Shown piece after piece: positions 17,376 through 25,943 of a DNA stretch of 50,318 nt. Both the position numbers and the translations under genes were made by a program. How positions within the stretch are numbered: the first letter of the stretch is position 1; each line of letters opens with the position of its first letter. The DNA is from Levilactobacillus koreensis JCM 16448 (lineage in GTDB: Bacteria > Bacillota > Bacilli > Lactobacillales > Lactobacillaceae), in contig NZ_AZDP01000110.1 of assembly GCF_001435525.1 (NCBI RefSeq), positions 1 through 50,318 of the forward strand, given 5' to 3'. The notes under the pieces are model-generated. The model searched no databases. It saw only the letters and a list, made by a program, of their open reading frames with translations, and was not told the origin of the DNA.

Positions 17376-17585
17376 GACTCGAAAAAAGTAGGCCAATAGC
17401 AGAGAAAAACCGGCAGTGCTGAAACGGTTTTATGGTCGAAATGGGTCGAGTTAGTTTCATTTAACCGATAACTAATTTTATCGCGGCGTCTCCGTTAACG
17501 ACAAAAGTGGTGGCTAAAATGGTCACAATTTAGGTGGTACCGCGCATAAGCGTCCTATTGGCATTGGCCAATGGGGCGCTTTTTC
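17376..17585 (+). promoter_or_regulatory. T-box riboswitch (tryptophan) with terminator
   Basis: Stem I is closed by GACTCG (17376-17381) with CGAGTT (17447-17452). It holds the AGAGA motif, the GTGCTGAAA distal loop and a candidate UGG specifier at 17442-17444. The T-box sequence AATTTAGGTGGTACCGCG lies at about 17528-17545. The terminator AGCGTCCTATTGGC/GCCAATGGGGCGCT and T run follow. Uncharged tRNA-Trp should favour the antiterminator and allow trpS expression. Confidence 0.9.
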
Positions 17586-17602
17586 AGAAAGGATGAAAAA
17601 TA

Positions 17603-18622
17603 TTGAGTAAAAAACACGTTATTTTAACTGGGGACCGACCAACGGGTAAGTTGCACATTGGACACTACGTTGGCTCATTGAAGAACCGGGTCGCTTTGCA
17701 GAACACCGGTGACTACGACACGTACATCATGATTGCAGACACGCAAGCGCTGACCGACAATGCCCGGGACCCCGAAAAGATTCGCCACAGCCTGTTACAG
17801 GTCGCTTTAGACTACTTAGCCGTGGGCATCGATCCTGCCAAGTCAACGATTCTCGTTCAATCTCAGATTCCAGCTCTGAGCGAATTGACCATGGCTTACT
17901 TGAACTTGGTCAGTGTTTCGCGGTTGAACCGCAACCCAACGGTCAAGGCCGAAATCAAGCAGAAGGCCTTTGGCGAAAGTGTCCCAGCTGGTTTCTTCAT
18001 TTACCCAGTTAGCCAAGCTGCCGACATCACGGCGTTCAAGGCCGACACGGTTCCCGTTGGTGAAGATCAAGAGCCAATGTTGGAACAAACCCGTGAAATC
18101 GTGCGGACCTTCAACAATGTTTACGGCCAAGAAATTCTGGTAGAACCCGAAGGCTACTTCCCACCAAAGGGTCAAGGCCGGATTCCTGGGTTGGATGGTA
18201 ACGCCAAGATGAGTAAGTCCCTGGACAACGCCATCTACCTCGGTGACAGCGAAGACACGATCCAAAAGAAGGTCATGTCCATGTACACCGACCCCGAACA
18301 CATCCACATAGAAGATCCTGGTCACATCGAGGGCAACACGGTCTTCACGTACCTCGACATTTTCGCTGAAGACAAGGAACACGTCGCCGACTTGAAGGCA
18401 CAATACCAACATGGTGGCCTTGGAGATGTTAAGATCAAGCGATACTTGAATGAGGTCTTACAAGCCAAATTACAACCGATTCGCGAACGCCGCGAACAAT
18501 TCGCTGCCGACGAGGGTGCCGTTTATGACATCTTGAAGCAGGGGAGCGAACGTGCGAACCAAGTGGCTACGCAAACCTTACACGAAGTACGCCACGCAAT
18601 TGGTGTGGATTACTTCGGCTAA
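17603..18622 (+). CDS. trpS: Tryptophan-tRNA ligase
   Basis: This is a 339-residue class Ic aminoacyl-tRNA synthetase that charges tRNA-Trp with tryptophan using ATP. It carries the class I signatures HIGH (residues 18-21, KLHIGHYVG) and KMSKS ([11 protein letters not shown], near residue 200), and has normal length for bacterial TrpS. The start is TTG at 17603, preceded by GAAAGGATG. It is controlled by the T-box leader directly upstream, whose UGG specifier matches. The ppx-like gene follows after 20 nt with no terminator, so the two are probably cotranscribed. Confidence 0.95.
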   Translation: MSKKHVILTGDRPTGKLHIGHYVGSLKNRVALQNTGDYDTYIMIADTQALTDNARDPEKIRHSLLQVALDYLAVGIDPAKSTILVQSQIPALSELTMAYLNLVSVSRLNRNPTVKAEIKQKAFGESVPAGFFIYPVSQAADITAFKADTVPVGEDQEPMLEQTREIVRTFNNVYGQEILVEPEGYFPPKGQGRIPGLDGNAKMSKSLDNAIYLGDSEDTIQKKVMSMYTDPEHIHIEDPGHIEGNTVFTYLDIFAEDKEHVADLKAQYQHGGLGDVKIKRYLNEVLQAKLQPIRERREQFAADEGAVYDILKQGSERANQVATQTLHEVRHAIGVDYFG

Positions 18623-18642
18623 GTCGAAATGGGGGATAGACA

Positions 18643-19563
18643 ATGCAAAATTTAGCCATTGTTGATTTGGGGTCAAATTCGGTCCGCATGGCCGTCAACG
18701 AGCTGCATGACGACGGCACCTACCGGGAAGTTAACCGGGTCAAGGTCGACAGTCGTCTATCAGAGGGCATGGGGCCCGAAAAGATTCTCCAACCGAATGC
18801 GATGGACCGCACGATTGCGGCCTTAAAGTCGTTTCGGCCCTATTATGAACAACTTCCCCATCTTATCGTCCGGGGGATTGCGACGGCGGCGGTGCGTCAA
18901 GCCCGCAACCGCGATGATTTTTTGCAGCGCGTGGCCGAAGCGACCGACATTCAGCTCGAGGTCCTGTCGGGCGACCAGGAAGCCTACTACGACTACCTAG
19001 GGGCCGTCAACCGGTTGAAAATTAAGGACTGTCTCCTTTTGGATACCGGTGGGGCTAGTTGTGAACTGGTCCACGTGAAAAATAGTCGTGACGCTAACCT
19101 GATCAGTGTGCCATTTGGTGCGGTCAATCTGTCCGAACAGTTTCATCTCGACGACCAGGTCACGGCCGTTGATCTCTTCTCCGCCCAAGTCTTTCTGCGC
19201 GAACGGCTCCAGGATATCTGGTGGCTAAATGATGCGAAGCACCTCCCGCTGGTCTTATTAGGGGGCGCGAACCGGACGTTGGCCCGAATGAACCGGCAAC
19301 AACAGAAAATTCTGCACGTGGAAAATATCCACGGTTACCGACTGACGACTGGCCAAGTCATGAAGACCTTTGAACGGTTGTTGGAAGTACCATTGGCTGA
19401 ACGGCGGCGGATCTCTGGTCTGGAGCCGGAGCGTGCGGATATTATTATTGGCGGGATGTTGCCGCTGGTGACGTTGTTACAGATGCTGGACTCGGATAGG
19501 GTCATCTTCTCCGAAAGCGGCGTCCGCGAAGGCATCATCTCGGAATACCTGAGTCAACGGTAA
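18643..19563 (+). CDS. Ppx/GppA phosphatase family protein
   Basis: This is a 306-residue protein of the actin-like ATPase fold. The phosphate 1 motif VDLGSNSVRM (7-16) and the phosphate 2 motif LLDTGGASCELV (about 128-139) are intact, and the ISGLEPERADIIIGG motif (about 250-265) is typical of exopolyphosphatase/guanosine pentaphosphatase. Such enzymes hydrolyse polyphosphate or pppGpp. The C-terminal HD-like extension of long Ppx proteins is absent, which fits the short form. It probably shares the trpS transcript. A SIR unit of the same sense starts 19 nt after the stop, and no canonical terminator is seen. Confidence 0.88.
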   Translation: MQNLAIVDLGSNSVRMAVNELHDDGTYREVNRVKVDSRLSEGMGPEKILQPNAMDRTIAALKSFRPYYEQLPHLIVRGIATAAVRQARNRDDFLQRVAEATDIQLEVLSGDQEAYYDYLGAVNRLKIKDCLLLDTGGASCELVHVKNSRDANLISVPFGAVNLSEQFHLDDQVTAVDLFSAQVFLRERLQDIWWLNDAKHLPLVLLGGANRTLARMNRQQQKILHVENIHGYRLTTGQVMKTFERLLEVPLAERRRISGLEPERADIIIGGMLPLVTLLQMLDSDRVIFSESGVREGIISEYLSQR

Positions 19564-19581
19564 CCTTGGTGTTGCCGTTAG

Positions 19582-19757
19582 TCGCCTGCGGATGCTAGGT
19601 ACTCCATCCGTGGGGCAACCTCTGAAGCCTGGAAAGCGGTCTTCAGAGGCGCCTTGGAGCCTCGAAGTGCGAGTCTCCAAGCCGTCCCGTGGTGTAACCT
19701 AGCAGAAAACGCTAGCTAACACCACCGACACGGATTCCGTACCTAGCCTCCTCCGGC
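19582..19757 (+). repeat. SIR type B unit 1 of a tandem array, plus sense
   Basis: The outer stem is GCTAGGTAC/GTACCTAGC with ATCCGTG/CACGGAT. Arm 1 is CCTCTGAAG/CTTCAGAGG. Arm 2 is CTTGGAG/CTCCAAG. Arm 3 is GTGGTGT/ACACCAC. Most stems differ from the next two units, yet pairing is kept. Confidence 0.9.
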
Positions 19758-19857
19758 TCCGGCAACACCGGTTACCAGTGACTAGGTCTTCCGGTGGCCT
19801 TTCGCTACCTGGTGATGTGTGTGTTGGTTGGGGACTGGTTTAGTAACTGTGGGGTTT

Positions 19858-20029
19858 CGCCTGCGGCTGCCAGACGTCATACTGTGGGGACCGACCGAAG
19901 CCTGTGAAGCGGTCTTCGGTCTCGGTTTGAAGCCTCGCAAGACGAGTCTTCAAGCCGTCCCGTGCTGTAACCTAGCAAAAAACGCTAGCTAACAGCACCG
20001 ACACAGCATTCTGTCTGGCCTCCTCCGGC
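19858..20029 (+). repeat. SIR type B unit 2 of the array, plus sense
   Basis: The outer stem is GCCAGAC/GTCTGGC. Arm 1 is GACCGAAG/CTTCGGTC. Arm 2 is GGTTTGAAG/CTTCAAGCC with one wobble pair. Arm 3 is GTGCTGT/ACAGCAC. It is followed by a conserved linker (GGTTACTGTTGGCTAGG). Confidence 0.9.
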
Positions 20030-20124
20030 TCCGGCAACACTGGTTACTGTTGGCTAGGTTTTCCAGTGGCCTTTCGCTACCTAGTGATTGTTGGTTGGGG
20101 GATTGGTTTAGTGACCGTGGGGTT

Positions 20125-20297
20125 CGCCTGTGGCTGCCAGACGCCCATGCTGTGGAGACCGACCGAAGCCTGGGAAGCGGTCTTCGGTCTCGGCTTGAAG
20201 CCTCACAAGACGAGTCTTCAAGCCGTCCCGTGCTGCAACCTAGCGGAAAACGCTAGCTAACAGCACCGACATAGCATTCTGTCTGGCCTCCTCTGGC
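20125..20297 (+). repeat. SIR type B unit 3 of the array, plus sense
   Basis: It is close to unit 2. Arm 2 is GGCTTGAAG/CTTCAAGCC, where the wobble pair of unit 2 is a C-G pair. The three units have periods of 276 and 267 bp, including the linker with GGCCTTTCGCTACCT. Confidence 0.9.
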
Positions 20298-20369
20298 TCC
20301 GGCAACATTGGTTACTGTTGGCTAGGTTTTCCAGTGGCCTTTCGCTACCTAGTGGTGTGTTGATTGCTA

Positions 20370-20516
20370 GAAGTCTCGTTAGTAACAGGGATGATCCTTA
20401 CTATATTGATGGAATACCGATGTACAATCTGGACGATTCATCGTCAGACTCACTAGTCGGGAAACCTATACAGCGAGTCGACGAAACCAGTCACATTGTT
20501 TTAGAGCAAATGTTGC
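20370..20516 (+). pseudogene. Protein-like frame between facing repeats
   Basis: One plus-strand frame reads NRDDPYYIDGIPMYNLDD and continues openly with acidic, protein-like composition until it runs into the repeat at 20519. It has no start of its own. It may be a captured gene fragment or chance. Confidence 0.25.
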
Positions 20517-20518
20517 CA

Positions 20519-20694
20519 AGCCGGAGGAGGCCAGGGATGGAGCCAGCTGTGGAAATAGAGGTAGCTGTAAGCTACCTCTATGGGCGACTTTTAAGACACG
20601 TGTTTCTCGTGGCTTAAAAGCGAGCGAGAAGCCTGGTGTTCTTCCAGGCTGAAGCGTCCCCACAGCAGGCGGAATCCCTGGCAGCCGCAGGCGA
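20519..20694 (-). repeat. SIR type B unit, minus sense
   Basis: It faces the three-unit array. Arm 2 is CTTTTAAG/CTTAAAAG. Arm 3 is simplified to a perfect stem ATAGAGGTAGCT/AGCTACCTCTAT with a tiny loop. It ends CTGGCAGCCGCAGGCG, about 40 nt before the mvaA start. Confidence 0.9.
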
Positions 20695-20734
20695 CACACA
20701 CAACATTTCAGTAAACGAGAGGAGTCGATGGCCA

Positions 20735-21991
20735 ATGACGGCTTTTTACCGGTTACCTTATGGGGTACGGCGCGACCAGCTTGCCCGTGCCAGCCACTTG
20801 ACGGTGGCGCAGTTGGCATTGCTGGCGCAGCACCGGCAGGCCACCGATGAGGATTTAATTGAAAACTATTTAACGACTTACGGTTTACCCGAGGGTGTGG
20901 CCGTCAACCTACGCGTCAATGGGCGCGACGTTGTTGTGCCCATGGTGACCGAGGAGCCGTCAGTGATTGCCGCTGCCAGTAACGGTGGGCGGTTGTTGAC
21001 CGGCGACACCGGCATCACCACTACGATTACTCGGCGGGAGTTGATGGGGCAGATCGTGTTTAGTCACGTTCAGGACCCACAGCGCTTGCAGGTGTGGCTG
21101 GCCAGTCATGAGCAGGAACTCCTGCAGGTGGCCGACGCCGCACATCCCACGTTACTCACGCATGGTGGGGGCGCGCGGTCCCTCCGTGTCCGCATTTTAC
21201 CGCCTGATTGGGTCTCTTTAGACCTGTTTATCGACGTAGGTGAGGCGATGGGAGCCAATCTAGTCAATACGCTAACCGAGGCCGTGGCTGCTAAAATCAA
21301 GGCGTCCCTCGACGTGGATATTTTGATGAGCATTCTTAGCAATTACGCCACCCATAGTCTGGTTACGGCGAGTTGTGCCGTGCCAGTCGATCAACTAAAG
21401 ACCAAGACGATTGCCGGTGCCGGCGTGGCTCAGCGCATCGCCGAAGCCAGTGACTATGCGCAGGTCGACCCGTATCGTGCCGTGACTCACAACAAGGGCA
21501 TCATGAACGGCATTGACGCCGTGGTGCTCGCGATGGGGAACGACTGGCGGGCCGTCGAAAGTGGCGTGCACGCCTACGCTAGCCGCAATGGCAGCTATCA
21601 AGGCCTCAGCCGCTGGTGGGTCAGCGCCGGGATTCTCCACGGTGAGCTGACCATCCCACTAGCACTCGGCTTTGTTGGCGGGGCGACCAAGGTATTGCCG
21701 CTAGTCAAGATAAACCAGCAGCTCGCCCAGGTCGATAACGCCCGCGACCTCATGGGTATCACAGCCGCCGTGGGGTTAGCGCAAAATGTGGCGGCCCTGC
21801 GCGCACTGGTGACCGATGGAATTCAACGCGGCCACATGTCGTTGCAACGTAAGTCACTGGCGCTGTCCGTGGGGGCGACTCCCACGGAATTACCGGCCGT
21901 GACACAGCGATTGGCACAATTTAAGCAGCCGACCACGGCCCAAGCAACGGCGGCCCTGCGTGCTGTTCGTCAAGCAAATTTAAAGAAATAG
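20735..21991 (+). CDS. mvaA: Hydroxymethylglutaryl-CoA reductase, class II
   Basis: This is a 418-residue enzyme of the mevalonate pathway, reducing HMG-CoA to mevalonate in isoprenoid synthesis. The bacterial class II signatures are visible: ENYLTTYGLP, EEPSVIAAAS with catalytic Glu73/74, DVGEAMGANLVNT, Lys254 in HNKGIMNG, Asp270 in GNDWRAVE, and His367 in GIQRGHM near the C-terminus. The start is ATG 20735 with GAGAGGAG 10 nt upstream. The frame continues back into the repeat (FQAEASPQQAESLA), an extension that must be discarded because the same peptide appears before tatD. It heads a run of four closely spaced genes to 24029. Confidence 0.93.
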   Translation: MTAFYRLPYGVRRDQLARASHLTVAQLALLAQHRQATDEDLIENYLTTYGLPEGVAVNLRVNGRDVVVPMVTEEPSVIAAASNGGRLLTGDTGITTTITRRELMGQIVFSHVQDPQRLQVWLASHEQELLQVADAAHPTLLTHGGGARSLRVRILPPDWVSLDLFIDVGEAMGANLVNTLTEAVAAKIKASLDVDILMSILSNYATHSLVTASCAVPVDQLKTKTIAGAGVAQRIAEASDYAQVDPYRAVTHNKGIMNGIDAVVLAMGNDWRAVESGVHAYASRNGSYQGLSRWWVSAGILHGELTIPLALGFVGGATKVLPLVKINQQLAQVDNARDLMGITAAVGLAQNVAALRALVTDGIQRGHMSLQRKSLALSVGATPTELPAVTQRLAQFKQPTTAQATAALRAVRQANLKK

Positions 21992-22005
21992 GTGAACTTA
22001 AAATT

Positions 22006-22971
22006 ATGCAAGCAAAAGATGTGCAATTAAACGATGAGGTCCAAGGCCTCTTAAACCAAGTTAACGCGCTCTATCCCGGCAAGGTTGAAGTTCAATTCAT
22101 TGGTGAACTCCAGGCCGGTTTCGTCCGCCACGACCAAGCCCAACAGATTCAAGTGGGTAAGGACATCAACATTCAGGTTGCCGATTTGACGGCACCTAAC
22201 TACACGGCCTCTCACGAACTGGTTCATTTACTGATGATTCTGTCCGGCTTCCCCCAAGTCTTCTTCTCATTGACGACTGGCCAACCTCAACTTGACGAAC
22301 AGTTGATGATCATGGGCACCGAACTCTACGACATTGTGAGCCACATTGTGGTCGTCAGCGAACAACGTAAGCATGGGCTGATCACTGACGAGATTGAGGG
22401 ACTATACTTAAATGGGGTCACGGCGACGATCAAGCCGGAACCAACCCCAGTCGATGATGAAATGACGCTGCGGACGCTGACGCTATTGGATGCTCTGGTC
22501 TTTTTTGGCCTCGACAACGACAAGGTCATCGCTCAGTTCAAGCGCGACTACCCCATTAGTTTTGCCGCCGCGCGGAAGCTGTACGACATCATCACCGAAA
22601 AACCCGTGGATTCGCCATTTACCTTACGGCGTAACGTGGTCAAATTGTTCAAGGCCTTCGATGCTCAACTGGAAGCCTGGCATTTACCAGCACTCCACAA
22701 CACGGAATTTACAACGTTGACCAGTGTGCTGTCCAAGCGCCAACTGAGTTTGAACGTTAAGCAGATCTTCGAACTGTACCATTCAGACATGCACGAAAAA
22801 ACGACCCAACGGCGCGGCTACGTCGGGTTTAACCGGTCTGATCAACAGAACGCTTTCGTTTTGCCATCACCAGCGCCGAAGGACGACACGCCGGATTACT
22901 ACACTAAGATTTATGATATGACGGTGGAAGACCTCTTCAAGCAGTTGAAGATGCCGTACATCTTGCGTTAA
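22006..22971 (+). CDS. Uncharacterised protein with an HExxH zincin-like motif
   Basis: This 321-residue protein begins 15 nt after mvaA. A short N-terminal domain ends in TASHELVHLLMI, where His70-Glu71-x-x-His74 matches the zinc-protease consensus. A possible third ligand is Glu in MGTELYDIVSH about 35 residues later. The remaining 200 residues are mostly helical. No signal peptide or membrane segment is seen, so it should act in the cytoplasm. Similar lactobacillar proteins have been named IpaB/EvcA family, a label that says nothing about function. Whether it cleaves proteins is unproven. A weak ribosome site (AGGTGA) and the tight spacing indicate cotranscription with mvaA and the sirtuin gene. 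Confidence 0.75.
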   Translation: MQAKDVQLNDEVQGLLNQVNALYPGKVEVQFIGELQAGFVRHDQAQQIQVGKDINIQVADLTAPNYTASHELVHLLMILSGFPQVFFSLTTGQPQLDEQLMIMGTELYDIVSHIVVVSEQRKHGLITDEIEGLYLNGVTATIKPEPTPVDDEMTLRTLTLLDALVFFGLDNDKVIAQFKRDYPISFAAARKLYDIITEKPVDSPFTLRRNVVKLFKAFDAQLEAWHLPALHNTEFTTLTSVLSKRQLSLNVKQIFELYHSDMHEKTTQRRGYVGFNRSDQQNAFVLPSPAPKDDTPDYYTKIYDMTVEDLFKQLKMPYILR

Positions 22972-22992
22972 TTTTAGAAAGGATGATTGGGT

Positions 22993-23697
22993 ATGGAAGC
23001 GAGCTTACAAGCAACCTTTGACGAGGCAAAGCACATTGTATTTTTAACTGGTGCGGGCGTCTCGACGCCTTCTGGAATTCCGGATTACCGGTCGAAAAAT
23101 GGCCTGTACACCGGCCACCGCAACGCCGAGTATTATCTGAGTCACACCTGTTTAGTTCAGGAACCGGACGTTTTTTACGATTACGTTAGGCAGAACCTTT
23201 ACTACCCGGATGCCAAACCCAACGTCATTCACGAGAAGCAAGCGGCCCTGACGCAACAGGACCGTGCGATGGTCATTACGCAAAATATCGATAACCTTTA
23301 CAACGTGGCTCACACCAAGCACTTGGTGGAATTTCACGGCAACATGTACAAAGTTCACTGCCAGATCTGTGGTGCTAAGGTAGCGTGGCAGGACTACCTG
23401 AAAGACCCGCATCATGCGGTGGACGGCGGTTGGCTACGGCCAGACGTGGTGCTCTACGATGAGGGGCTAAACGAAATGAATATTCAACGGTCCGTAGCGG
23501 CCATGAATCAGGCAGACCTAGTAGTCATTGTCGGCACGTCGATGCGGGTTTATCCGTTTGCTGGTTTGCTGGACTACCGGAACAGTGCGGCCAAGGTGGT
23601 CGTGGTGAACCAAGAAAAATTGGATTTGGGCTTTGACTACGACATGGTCCAGGCCGACGCGACTGATTTCTTCGACGAACTCCAGGTCCGGGGGTAA
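22993..23697 (+). CDS. Sir2-family NAD-dependent deacylase-like protein
   Basis: This is a 234-residue sirtuin fold protein. NAD-binding GAGVSTPSGIPDYRS (20-34), TQNID (96-100), the catalytic His115 in FHGN and the late GTSMRVYPFAGL motif are all present, so NAD-dependent removal of acyl groups or ADP-ribosyl transfer is plausible. The zinc ribbon is incomplete. Cys123-Cys126 is present, but the second CxxC, normally just before GG-x-LRPDVV, is replaced by DPHHAVDGG. A TTG at 22987 is in frame, but the ATG at 22993 fits GAAAGGATG better. It lies in the mvaA operon. Confidence 0.88.
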   Translation: MEASLQATFDEAKHIVFLTGAGVSTPSGIPDYRSKNGLYTGHRNAEYYLSHTCLVQEPDVFYDYVRQNLYYPDAKPNVIHEKQAALTQQDRAMVITQNIDNLYNVAHTKHLVEFHGNMYKVHCQICGAKVAWQDYLKDPHHAVDGGWLRPDVVLYDEGLNEMNIQRSVAAMNQADLVVIVGTSMRVYPFAGLLDYRNSAAKVVVVNQEKLDLGFDYDMVQADATDFFDELQVRG

Positions 23698-23702
23698 CGC
23701 GT

Positions 23703-24029
23703 ATGAGCCATCAAGAAGTGATCCACCAACTTAAGCAGTTGGTCCGGCGATTACGCTGGCTCAGCTTTCTCCAACTGATTCCGGATACACTGGTCATCTA
23801 CGGTATTTTGCAGGTGGCATTCAACGGCCAGCTGGTGACGCTGTTCAGTGCGACGTTTACCCGGCAACAGGCGATTCTGGTCACGGCGCTCTTTGCCTTG
23901 ATCGACCTGTGTGTCACTGGGATTCGCTACAACGACCGGCTGGCGGGTAAGCGCTTGATCAGTCAGCTCAGCGGCCGCCTGACCACCCCCGAAGCCGAAC
24001 TGATCAAGCAATTCGAACGGTTTAAATAG
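23703..24029 (+). CDS. Small membrane protein of the mvaA operon
   Basis: This 108-residue protein has two hydrophobic segments (about residues 20-42 and 52-73) between a basic amphipathic N-terminus (HQLKQLVRRLRWL) and a charged C-terminal helix (LTTPEAELIKQFERFK). It starts 5 nt after the sirtuin stop, and the GGGGGT at the end of that gene serves as ribosome site. No family is recognised. A SIR unit of the same sense starts 13 nt after the stop and no canonical terminator lies before it. Confidence 0.6.
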   Translation: MSHQEVIHQLKQLVRRLRWLSFLQLIPDTLVIYGILQVAFNGQLVTLFSATFTRQQAILVTALFALIDLCVTGIRYNDRLAGKRLISQLSGRLTTPEAELIKQFERFK

Positions 24030-24041
24030 TGGCGGTCTGTC

Positions 24042-24205
24042 CGCCTTACCGGCCGGCAGATATGGGCTGGAACGGTGTGAGCACAACTTGAAGCCTCGAA
24101 AGTTCCGAGTCTTCAAGCTTGGCTTTCTACTAAGCCAGTGGGGAAGTTCACCCACTGACTAAGTAGAACGACGCGCCTGAGCCCATATCTGCCGACCTCT
24201 CGGCT
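24042..24205 (+). repeat. SIR type A unit, plus sense
   Basis: The outer stem CGGCAGATATGGGC (24054-24067) pairs perfectly with GCCCATATCTGCCG (24181-24194). It encloses two arms: ACTTGAAG/CTTCAAGCT, and TTCTACT/AGTAGAA with inner CAGTGGG/CCCACTG. The region 24206-24320 holds nothing recognised. Confidence 0.9.
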
Positions 24206-24321
24206 TTGGTGGATGCTTTCTGGCTACTTTTGATAGTCGAGTTAATTTGGCTTGCTACAGTTTGCCGATAATTGTTGGTGATCGGTAGCATCAGAAAGTA
24301 TGAGAAAAAGGGAGTGGCATC

Positions 24322-24505
24322 CGTCTCCGGCTGGCAGGAACGCTCCCGTTCAGTGAGGCAGACCTGGAGCCAAAAAGCGGTCTCCAGGGCGACTTGAAGC
24401 CTCCGAAGAGCGAGTCTTCAAGTGCAGCCGATTCTTTAAGCCTGAGAAAAACACTCAGACTAAGAGAATCGACACGGGGCTGCGTGTATCTGCCAGCCTG
24501 CGACT
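24322..24505 (+). repeat. SIR type C unit, plus sense
   Basis: The outer stem is GGCTGGCAG/CTGCCAGCC. Arm 1 is CCTGGAG/CTCCAGG. Arm 2 is ACTTGAAG/CTTCAAGT. Arm 3 is GATTCTTT/AGAGAATC with inner CTGAG/CTCAG. The region 24506-24659 holds nothing recognised. Confidence 0.85.
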
Positions 24506-24659
24506 GTGGCGACGTTTAAAGGCGTTTGAAATTGGTTTGATTGGTTCCATGGTTGGACATTGTAGTTAGCGGGATGGCTGTGAAGTCAATCTGAATGTCG
24601 ACAATTTTGTTGAGGAAAACAATAATGTAGTCAGTAGTTTTAGGCTACAGTAGTTTAGT

Positions 24660-24833
24660 CGGAGGCAGATAGGAACGGAACCCCGTGTCGGTGGTCTTGG
24701 TTCGGCCGGTTTTGCCGGACTTAGAGCACGGGACGAGCGTTGTGACTCATCCTATGAGGCACGACCTCGCCCTGGAGACCGTACCTCAGGCTCCAGGTCT
24801 GCCCCACGGGGTGGAGTTTCTATCTGCTGGAGA
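24660..24833 (-). repeat. SIR type C unit, minus sense
   Basis: The outer stem is GCAGATAG/CTATCTGC (24665-24672 with 24820-24827). An arm CCTGGAG...CTCCAGG and an inner CCGG stem are present. It faces the two plus-sense units on its left and ends 35 nt before the DUF72 start codon. Confidence 0.85.
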
Positions 24834-24867
24834 CGATAACACCTATTTTAGAGGAGGGACTTTGCGG

Positions 24868-25713
24868 ATGATTAGTATTGGATTGACCACTTGGACCGAA
24901 CATCCAGCGCTGATTGGCGGCGAGGACCGTCCAGTGACCTTAACCGAATATGCGGGCCATTTCCCAGTGGTCGAGTTGGATACGCCGTTCTACGGGATTC
25001 CGCGACAGACCACGATTGGAAAATGGGCGGCGGCCGTACCAGATGGGTTTCAGTATATTTTGAAGGCTAATCAGGTCATGACCAAGCATGACCGTAAGGA
25101 ACCAGCCGACGCAACGACGTTGGCAACGGCATTTGAGCAGTTTAAGGAAGCCATTCAGCCCTTAGTGGTCAGTGGTAAATTGCTCACGGTCCTGTTTCAA
25201 TTCCCACCGTTTTTCAACCGGACGACGGCCAATATTGAATACTTGCGCGACGTACGTGTACAGATGGAAAATCTGCCGGTGGCCGTTGAATTTCGGAGCC
25301 CAAGCTGGTTTGCGACGCCGGGAATGACGGCGGATGTGCTGGCCTATTTGAAATCACTAAAACTGACCAACGTGACGACCGACGAACCGCATAATTTAAA
25401 CGATGGGATTCCGTTGGTCGATACGGTGACGACGCCAGAATTGGCGGTGGTACGCTTGCACGGCCGCAACGCGCAGGGCTGGTTCAATCAGGGCGCTAAC
25501 TGGCGCAAGACACGGACGCTGTATCGCTATTCGGAAGAAGAGTTACAGGGTTTTGCGGCACTGACCAAGCGATTAGACCAACAGGCGAAAAATGTCTGCG
25601 TCATCTTCAATAACAACTCTGGCCGGGATGCCGCCCCGAATGCTCAGCGACTGCAGGCAATTTTAGGTTTGCACTGGGAGAATTTGGCGCCGCAGCAGTT
25701 GGATTTGTTTTAA
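24868..25713 (+). CDS. DUF72 family protein (YecE-like)
   Basis: This is a 281-residue cytosolic protein. Its TIM-barrel-like DUF72 signatures are visible: MISIGLTTWTEHP at the start, FPVVELDTPFYGIP, GFQYILKANQVMT, LFQFPPFF, VAVEFRSPSWF and VVRLHGRNAQGW, then IFNNNSGRDAAPNA. The biochemical function of the family is not established. The start is ATG 24868, preceded by GAGGAGGG; the frame is open back to 24685, but that extension is SIR sequence. It is a single gene, ending at an imperfect terminator. Confidence 0.85.
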   Translation: MISIGLTTWTEHPALIGGEDRPVTLTEYAGHFPVVELDTPFYGIPRQTTIGKWAAAVPDGFQYILKANQVMTKHDRKEPADATTLATAFEQFKEAIQPLVVSGKLLTVLFQFPPFFNRTTANIEYLRDVRVQMENLPVAVEFRSPSWFATPGMTADVLAYLKSLKLTNVTTDEPHNLNDGIPLVDTVTTPELAVVRLHGRNAQGWFNQGANWRKTRTLYRYSEEELQGFAALTKRLDQQAKNVCVIFNNNSGRDAAPNAQRLQAILGLHWENLAPQQLDLF

Positions 25714-25729
25714 GTGAGATAAAGTTGGA

Positions 25730-25777
25730 GGGACCAACGGATTTTCCATCAGGAGAATTGTTGTTGGTGCCTTTTTT
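25730..25777 (+). terminator. Probable terminator
   Basis: GGACCAAC pairs with GTTGGTGCC with one bulged G, and TTTTTT follows. The region 25778-25943 holds nothing recognised. Confidence 0.55.
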
Positions 25778-25943
25778 AGTGTCTCCGGTATTTTTTCACC
25801 GGACCTATGGCGTGTTTTTGCTGCAAGCGGTGATTAAGATAGCTAACGTTATAGTTTAGGTTCCACCAACATTCAAGTGTCAGCTAGTCATACTGTGCAG
25901 AACGCGTAAGGCTTTGAGCAACTGTTATGGTTAAGTAAAATCA

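Noticed and set aside
19582-20360. Tandem repeats might be a CRISPR array
   Set aside because: Period is about 270 bp, the repeated part is much longer than CRISPR repeats, and linkers are conserved rather than unique; no cas genes.
20318-20617. 99-codon plus-strand frame across the repeats
   Set aside because: Its ends are repeat sequence and differ in frame between copies; only the central part was kept as a possible remnant.
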